From positions 103,461 to 167,460 of the forward strand of contig NZ_JPVO01000047.1 in assembly GCF_000772955.1 (NCBI RefSeq): a DNA stretch of 64,000 nt. Direction: 5' to 3'. Under the pieces are notes generated by a model. That model worked only from the letters and a program-made list of their open reading frames with translations. It made no database searches and had not been told where the DNA came from. Origin of the DNA: Ureibacillus sinduriensis BLB-1 = JCM 15800 (lineage in GTDB: Bacteria; Bacillota; Bacilli; Bacillales_A; Planococcaceae). How positions within the stretch are numbered: position 1 is the first letter of the stretch; the number at the start of each line of letters is the position of its first letter. A program made the position numbers and the translations under genes. Shown one piece after another: positions 59,943 to 64,000 of this stretch.

Positions 59943-60461
59943 ATGAACCAACTAGAGGATGAAAGGTTTCGATATCTTATTAATGAACATAATGATTATT
60001 TACTTCAGCTAAGCTATCTTTACGTGAAAGATTGGAATACTGCTGAGGATATTGTACAAGAGGTATTTATCAAATACTGGGTTAAATCCGAGCAATTTCA
60101 AGGCCAATCAAGTTTGAGAACATACTTAACACGAATGACGATTAATCGAAGTAAAGATTACTTGAAGAGTTGGCGTTACAGGGCACAAACATTAACCAAT
60201 GTTTTTACAGATAGTAATCGAACCAAAAATCAACTTATTTTGCAAGATGAACAATTGATTGTGGCAGAAGCGGTCTTATCGTTGCCTATAAAGTTTAGAG
60301 AAGTCATTATTCTATATTACTTTAATGAACTAACCATACAGAATATCTCCAATATATTAGTTACGTCTGAAAGTACGATTAAGTATCGATTAAAAAAAGC
60401 GAAGGAACGATTGAAGGATATTTTATCTACTCAACAATGGGAGGTACTTTTAAATGAATGA
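59943..60461 (+). CDS. ECF-family RNA polymerase sigma factor
   Basis: A 172-residue ECF sigma factor. Region 2 reads LLQLSYLYVKDWNTAEDIVQ then EVFIKYWVKSEQFQGQSSLR; region 4 reads AVLSLPIKFREVIILYYFNE then LTIQNISNILVTSESTIKYR. It directs RNA polymerase to a stress regulon. ATG 59943 is 6 nt after AAAGGAG; the upstream ATG abuts it. The anti-sigma gene overlaps its end by 8 bp, a standard pairing. A single two-gene unit between array elements 9 and 10. Confidence 0.93.
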   Translation: MNQLEDERFRYLINEHNDYLLQLSYLYVKDWNTAEDIVQEVFIKYWVKSEQFQGQSSLRTYLTRMTINRSKDYLKSWRYRAQTLTNVFTDSNRTKNQLILQDEQLIVAEAVLSLPIKFREVIILYYFNELTIQNISNILVTSESTIKYRLKKAKERLKDILSTQQWEVLLNE

Positions 60462-61272
60462 AATCAAAAGGCAATTAAAAATGAAAATTGGAGATACAAC
60501 GCAGCATCAAAGAAATGTGGTACGTAAAATTCAGCAACAAAATCCAGGTTACTCAAAAACGAATAAATCATTATTTCCTACTTTAATAAGTATAGCAGTT
60601 TTAGCAGCAACAATTATTTTTGTTTTTTCCATAATTGGTGAAGAAAGTACGTTGAATACAACTACATCAGCTAATCTTCCAGAATCAATTACAATGGTGG
60701 ATTCTTCAAGTGGTGAAATAGTGGAACTTGATTATAGTGAGTATATTGGATTCTTGAATTACATAATAGAAAATAACTATGGCAAACAAGAAGATGTACT
60801 ATCAACTTTAAAATATAAACCAATCAATAACGAATTTTCACCATCATACCTTGTAACTTTTGATTGCGGAAAAGCTGTTTGTGCCAGTGCATATATTAGT
60901 TTGGTGGATACTACGATCAGTACCTTTGCTCCTTTAGGAGAAGGTAGAGTTACAAGTGAACTCATTTATTCTCCAAATCAAGAGAATGTGATGTTTTTAC
61001 TTTCGAATAGTGAAAAAACAAAACAACGAATTGTTGTCATTAATCTTGAATCTAGCGGTGAATCTAGAATTCCAACTTTACATCATGAATATTTTAGTTC
61101 TTTTAGTTGGCCCATTACAAGCGTCCAATGGATTACTGACGATAAAGTTAAAGTAACATTTGCAGATTTAGAAGAACCGACAGACAAAAGCATAAAAGAA
61201 TGGGAAGAAAACATAAATAAACCCACTAAAACTATTGAAGTGCCATTACCTAATCGTCATGGTGCAAAATAA
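60454..61272 (+). CDS. Membrane protein, probable anti-sigma factor
   Basis: A 272-residue protein: short cytosolic N terminus (about 1-40), one transmembrane helix (about 42-62, LFPTLISIAVLAATIIFVF) and an extracellular domain of about 200 residues. There is no zinc-binding HxxxCxxC motif, so it is not a ZAS-type anti-sigma; the position overlapping the ECF gene is the main evidence. The outer domain (FDCGKAVCASAYISLVD, PITSVQWITDDKVKVTFAD) has DUF5412-like beta features. Confidence 0.75.
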   Translation: MNEIKRQLKMKIGDTTQHQRNVVRKIQQQNPGYSKTNKSLFPTLISIAVLAATIIFVFSIIGEESTLNTTTSANLPESITMVDSSSGEIVELDYSEYIGFLNYIIENNYGKQEDVLSTLKYKPINNEFSPSYLVTFDCGKAVCASAYISLVDTTISTFAPLGEGRVTSELIYSPNQENVMFLLSNSEKTKQRIVVINLESSGESRIPTLHHEYFSSFSWPITSVQWITDDKVKVTFADLEEPTDKSIKEWEENINKPTKTIEVPLPNRHGAK

Positions 61273-61400
61273 ATGCTTTAGTTAAATTATAAAATAAATT
61301 TTTAAATTGTGTAAAACTGAACAGTTGGTTAATGACTACTTTGAAGTGATTCTGAAGGCTTTAACTTAAAACTAACGGAGTTTACTAATTGAATAATAAT

Positions 61401-61471
61401 ATTCAACAATCGGGCGCAATTCTTTAATAAGAATGCTTCTTTTACCATTTAAGAGCCATATTGCATAATAA
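61401..61471 (+). repeat. Array element copy 10
   Basis: Left end ATTCAACAATCGGGCGC, hairpin AATTCTT TAATA AGAATG followed by TTCTTTT, right end AGAGCCATATTGCATAAT. It is preceded by AACTTAAAACTAACGGAG (61363-61380). Confidence 0.87.
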
Positions 61472-61485
61472 CGCTGAATAACTAA

Positions 61486-61514
61486 TTTGGATATTTATGT
61501 TAAAATAAGAATGG
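61486..61514 (+). promoter_or_regulatory. Conserved block downstream of array element (copy 3)
   Basis: TTTGGATATTTATGTTAAAA followed by TAAGAATGG, the same block as at 51639 and 52622, about 50 bp before the RBS of the next gene. Confidence 0.45.
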
Positions 61515-61564
61515 TAGTTTGGAATTAAATGGTCAGTTATAATACTTTTATTTGGAGGATTAAT

Positions 61565-61765
61565 ATGGATCACACATCGCCAGGAGACATTTTTATTCTT
61601 TTCACTTTCTTACCTATAATTTTTTATTTAGTTCTTATTGTTTTGGCTTTTTATTTTGTAATTAAAGTAGTTAAGTTCACGAATGAAAAAACAAAATTAG
61701 ACAGAGATAGAAACGAAAGACTTACTGAAATTATTAAAATTCTTAATCAAGATAAAAGTAATTAA
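61565..61765 (+). CDS. Small membrane protein, DUF4083-like
   Basis: A 66-residue protein with one long hydrophobic segment (IFILFTFLPIIFYLVLIVLA) followed by a basic/acidic helix (KTKLDRDRNERLTEIIKIL). This layout fits DUF4083 proteins of Bacillales. ATG 61565 follows TTTGGAGGA; the open frame upstream lacks an RBS. A single gene between array elements 10 and 11. Confidence 0.7.
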   Translation: MDHTSPGDIFILFTFLPIIFYLVLIVLAFYFVIKVVKFTNEKTKLDRDRNERLTEIIKILNQDKSN

Positions 61766-61778
61766 TTAATATAGTTTT

Positions 61779-61851
61779 GTTCAACAATCGGGCGCGTTTC
61801 TTCAATAAGAGGATCGCGTTTTTCAATTATAGAGCCAGGTTGTGGAATAAC
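61779..61851 (+). repeat. Array element copy 11
   Basis: Left end GTTCAACAATCGGGCGCG, internal GTTTCTTCAATAAGAGGATCGCG hairpin followed by TTTTT, right end AGAGCCAGGTTGTGGAATAAC. Confidence 0.87.
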
Positions 61852-61965
61852 AATCTTTTAAGGGATGTTAACAACGATGTATTGGGAACTAAATGAAATT
61901 AGAAAAGTCTACAATAAAAGGAATTATTTAACTTACCCTCAAAAGTAAAAAAAGGGGTATGTTGT

Positions 61966-62358
61966 ATGACTGCTAACTCAACGATAAAAGGGACAAAGCG
62001 AAAAAAGATAGTAAAAATTTCACTGATTATTAGCTTTTTATTTATGGGGGTTATTGTGTATGGAGTTTATTGGGCATTTTTCGATATGAACAGGTTGCCA
62101 ACTGGAGAATATCTTACGGAAGAAACCTCTCCTGATGGTAAATATACCTTAAAAGCCTATGTATCGAGTCCAAGCTTAAGTGCAGATGCTGTAAGAGGTG
62201 AAATAGTATTTAATGAGCGTAATGGTAAAACAAAAAATATCTACTGGAATTATCGAGAATCAACAGCCAAAATTGAGTGGTTAAATAATAATACAGTTGT
62301 AATTAATGGGTATACTCTTGAAGTTCCTAATGAAAAATTCGATTTTCGTAGACAATAA
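61966..62358 (+). CDS. DUF5412-family membrane-anchored protein
   Basis: A 130-residue protein: basic N terminus, one transmembrane helix (ISLIISFLFMGVIVYGVYWA) and an extracellular beta domain with PTGEYLTEETSPDGKYTLKA, DAVRGEIVFNERNGKTKNIY and NNNTVVINGYTLEVP, the usual order in DUF5412 proteins. Function unknown. RBS AAAGGGG lies before the ATG. A single gene between array elements 11 and 12. Confidence 0.8.
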   Translation: MTANSTIKGTKRKKIVKISLIISFLFMGVIVYGVYWAFFDMNRLPTGEYLTEETSPDGKYTLKAYVSSPSLSADAVRGEIVFNERNGKTKNIYWNYRESTAKIEWLNNNTVVINGYTLEVPNEKFDFRRQ

Positions 62359-62473
62359 TTTAGTTTTTTCAGTTTTTTATGCAAAGATATAAATAGGGGC
62401 TACGATAATACTTTTCAAGATTATGCAGAGTGTGATATCTAAATAAAAACCTGTATATTAAATTGAAAAAACG

Positions 62474-62520
62474 ATATTCAACAATCGGGCGCGTTTCCAG
62501 AAAATAGTTCTGCGATTTTT
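62474..62520 (+). repeat. Array element copy 12, left half
   Basis: ATATTCAACAATCGGGCGCG then TTTCCAGAAAATAGTTCTGCG followed by ATTTTTAT. No right end is seen. Confidence 0.75.
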
Positions 62521-62646
62521 ATAGAAAGAGGAAGGAAAAGAAGGTGGTTTGGAGAATTGCTTGAGGAATTATGTATGATTAATTATACTATTGGAACTTG
62601 GTAATATGTGTAAACGTCCCATCTGATAAGGAGCTGAGTTGCTGAA

Positions 62647-62931
62647 ATGACGAAAAAGATTAACATTTGGGCATTTACCTTTTCAATAATCAGTCTTTTT
62701 CTGTTTATTTTAGATGATTTTTGGGGACCAATAGCTTCCTCGATTTTGCGGATGGACTCTTTACATTTGCTCTTATATTTTACATTGATAATCTTCTTTG
62801 TAGGAATGATAGGTTTTGCGGGTGTTGAGGATTGGAAAGGGATGGTAAGGAGTATAGCTACTGTAATACTTACATTGGGATTATTAACGTTTTTAATAAT
62901 CGTTATTTTTTTTGGAATGTTATTAAGCTAA
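62647..62931 (+). CDS. Small membrane protein (94 aa)
   Basis: Three hydrophobic helices (FTFSIISLFLFILDDFW, LLLYFTLIIFFVGMIGFAG and VILTLGLLTFLIIVIFFGML), basic N terminus MTKKIN. No family recognised. RBS AAGGAGCTGAG. A single gene between array elements 12 and 13. Confidence 0.62.
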   Translation: MTKKINIWAFTFSIISLFLFILDDFWGPIASSILRMDSLHLLLYFTLIIFFVGMIGFAGVEDWKGMVRSIATVILTLGLLTFLIIVIFFGMLLS

Positions 62932-62952
62932 ACCAACTAAAAATAACTTAAC

Positions 62953-63012
62953 ATTATTCCATTATAGGGCGCAATTCTTAAATAGGAGTTGTGCTTTTTT
63001 GTTCCAATAATA
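62953..63012 (+). repeat. Array element copy 13
   Basis: Left end ATTATTCCATTATAGGGCGC, hairpin AATTCTTAAATAGGAGTT then GTGCTTTTTT, right side TTCCAATAAT. The outer ATTATTCC and CCAATAAT resemble the copy at 51549. Confidence 0.75.
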
Positions 63013-63098
63013 TATTTGGTAATAATTGGATTGATTTTGAAGCAAGTAAGAAATTCAACCGTATAATAATTACTAATTACTTGAGGGTGGTGTCGGAT

Positions 63099-63323
63099 GT
63101 GTTCGAAGTAGCGTTAATAGTTTTATTGCTTATACCTTATGGGATAATAATTTGGTCTTATTTCAAGCCGAAAGAAAGTTTATTATTGGGAAGACGTAGG
63201 TTATACAAAAATGAGCCTGAAATACCTGAAGATGTAATTCGAAACCAAAAAGCAAAATCCTTAATCACCATTATCGTCTATCCTATAATTGTTATTATAA
63301 TTTTTGTTTATAGTTACAGTTAA
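63099..63323 (+). CDS. Small membrane protein, paralogue of the one at 41141
   Basis: A 74-residue protein from GTG 63099, which follows GAGGGTGG. Helix VALIVLLLIPYGIIIWSYF, loop KPKESLLLGRRRLYKNEPEI and a C-terminal helix align with the protein at 41141-41455 in order and spacing (IWSY..P.[DE]SLL.G...YK.EPE). The frame is open upstream over the array element but that part is repeat sequence. Function unknown. Confidence 0.65.
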   Translation: MFEVALIVLLLIPYGIIIWSYFKPKESLLLGRRRLYKNEPEIPEDVIRNQKAKSLITIIVYPIIVIIIFVYSYS

Positions 63324-63340
63324 TAAAAATTAAAATCCTT

Positions 63341-63405
63341 TATACAAACAGTCGGGCGCATTTCTTGAAAAGGAATGCTTCTTTTTTTTTTGAAGGACAA
63401 AATTA
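63341..63405 (+). repeat. Array element copy 14
   Basis: TATACAAACAGTCGGGCGCA with hairpin TTTCTTGAAAAGGAATGC and a run of ten T; the right end is degenerate (GAAGGACAAAATTAATC). Confidence 0.75.
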
Positions 63406-63486
63406 ATCTAGCAGTTAAAAACAAGGATTTGTTACTCATTTTATTGAATATTAAAAGAAAAAGTTTATTTGAAGGTTGTGTACAAG

Positions 63487-63906
63487 GTGGAATGTTTAGG
63501 TTGTAAGTTAGCCAATAAATTGGAACCAGTTAATGTTGTATTTGAAGACAGTTATGTCTGTTGTTTCTTGGACCATGACCCCTATAACGAAGGTCATGTG
63601 TTAATACTACCTAAAAAACATATAAGATATTTTGATGAACTTGATGAAAAGACAGCCCTTTCAGTAATGAAGGCTGCAAAGATTCTCTCAAAAGTAGTTA
63701 AAGGAGTGTTTAAACCGGATGGTATTACAGTGTGTCAATATGGAGGTAGTTTTGACGAGTTAACTCACTTTCATCTGCACGTAGTTCCTAGATACAAAGG
63801 GCAAAATTTTGCAGACTTTTACGCAGAAGAAGTTGAACATAAATTAGATGAAGGTAGTTTATTAAGTACCAAGAGAAAAATCATAGAAGCTATACATAAA
63901 CTATAG
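63487..63906 (+). CDS. HIT-family nucleotide-binding protein
   Basis: A 139-residue histidine-triad protein: CLGCKLAN (a Cys pair as in HinT-like zinc forms), DPYNEGHVLILPKKHIRYF, and the active-site triad HFHLHVVPR. HIT proteins hydrolyse AMP-linked nucleotides. GTG 63487 gives the usual short N terminus (MECLGC); TTG 63469 is an alternative. A single gene between array elements 14 and 15. Confidence 0.9.
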   Translation: MECLGCKLANKLEPVNVVFEDSYVCCFLDHDPYNEGHVLILPKKHIRYFDELDEKTALSVMKAAKILSKVVKGVFKPDGITVCQYGGSFDELTHFHLHVVPRYKGQNFADFYAEEVEHKLDEGSLLSTKRKIIEAIHKL

Positions 63907-63937
63907 AAAGTATCTGATATATCGAACTGGACCATCT

Positions 63938-63975
63938 TCAACATTCGGGCGCTATTCGGTAGTGACCCCTTAAAG
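63938..63975 (+). repeat. Array element copy 15 (at window end)
   Basis: TTCAACATTCGGGCGCTATT followed by CGGTAGTGACCCCTT. The left end is clear; the hairpin and right end are not typical, so this copy is diverged. Confidence 0.65.
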
Positions 63976-64000
63976 TTAGAGTTATTATTATGCAGCTAAT

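Noticed and set aside
48900..64000. CRISPR array
   Set aside because: The repeats are far apart (0.3-5 kb), separated by genes, variable in length and not accompanied by cas genes.

Overview
The window reads as the chromosome of a Gram-positive, low-GC endospore-former relative. Strong AAGGAGG-type ribosome binding sites, SLH and copper-amine-oxidase 'stalk' surface proteins, YoxD-, YkwD-, YfmS- and AdaA-like genes and many TTG/GTG starts point to Bacillales, most likely Planococcaceae (Lysinibacillus/Solibacillus/Sporosarcina relatives). The genus cannot be fixed from the sequence alone. No rRNA, tRNA or CRISPR array was seen.

Region 1 (1-12.2 kb) is a Ter-type stress locus. Three TerD paralogues are followed by a HpcH/CitE-like lyase, a PRTase-TRSP protein, a PRTase-PELOTA protein, a HAD phosphatase and a divergent TerA-like protein. 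This is the nucleoside-like-metabolite module described for Ter systems. Behind it, on the minus strand, sit a TerD-vWA fusion and a vWA protein, separated from the module by a LysM-CAP and a stalk-domain exported protein.

Region 2 (12.3-28.8 kb) is mostly ordinary chromosome: an SLH protein, a lone CheY-like receiver, a tiny acidic lipoprotein, an APH(6)-type kinase, a PadR regulator with a DUF4188 protein, YoxD-like reductase, a pseudo-M50 membrane protein, an adaA-alkA-ogt alkylation-repair operon, two repetitive exported proteins, an amidinotransferase-fold hydrolase, a PanE-like reductase and a membrane diguanylate cyclase. It carries two kinds of dispersed repeat: a ~205-bp element in two inverted copies, and GTGCCAGGCAC palindromes.

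Region 3 (28.9-39 kb) is accessory. It has an isolated phage-type replication module (ORF6N, initiator, DnaB), an AT-rich stretch with unknown small genes and a decayed gene, then a PLD-nuclease/helicase/DUF3427 protein paired with a Nudix hydrolase, and a NERD protein.

Region 4 (39-48.8 kb) has GNAT acetyltransferases, small membrane proteins, an ALDH4-type P5C dehydrogenase, a soluble chemoreceptor with a SigD-like promoter, and a WYL regulator next to a DJ-1/PfpI protein.

Region 5 (48.9-64 kb) is the most unusual part. It is an AT-rich run of short, mostly plus-strand accessory genes (GNAT, YjbR pseudogene, SDR, Cdd1, VOC, PadR/VanZ, ECF sigma/anti-sigma, DUF4083-, DUF5412-like, HIT) separated by about fifteen copies or fragments of one palindromic element. 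The element is bounded by ATTCAAC and GTTGAAT and usually contains a terminator-like hairpin. The layout (gene, palindrome, gene, palindrome) resembles a gene-cassette array, with no recombinase in view. An IS21-family element interrupts it, next to an IS110 remnant.
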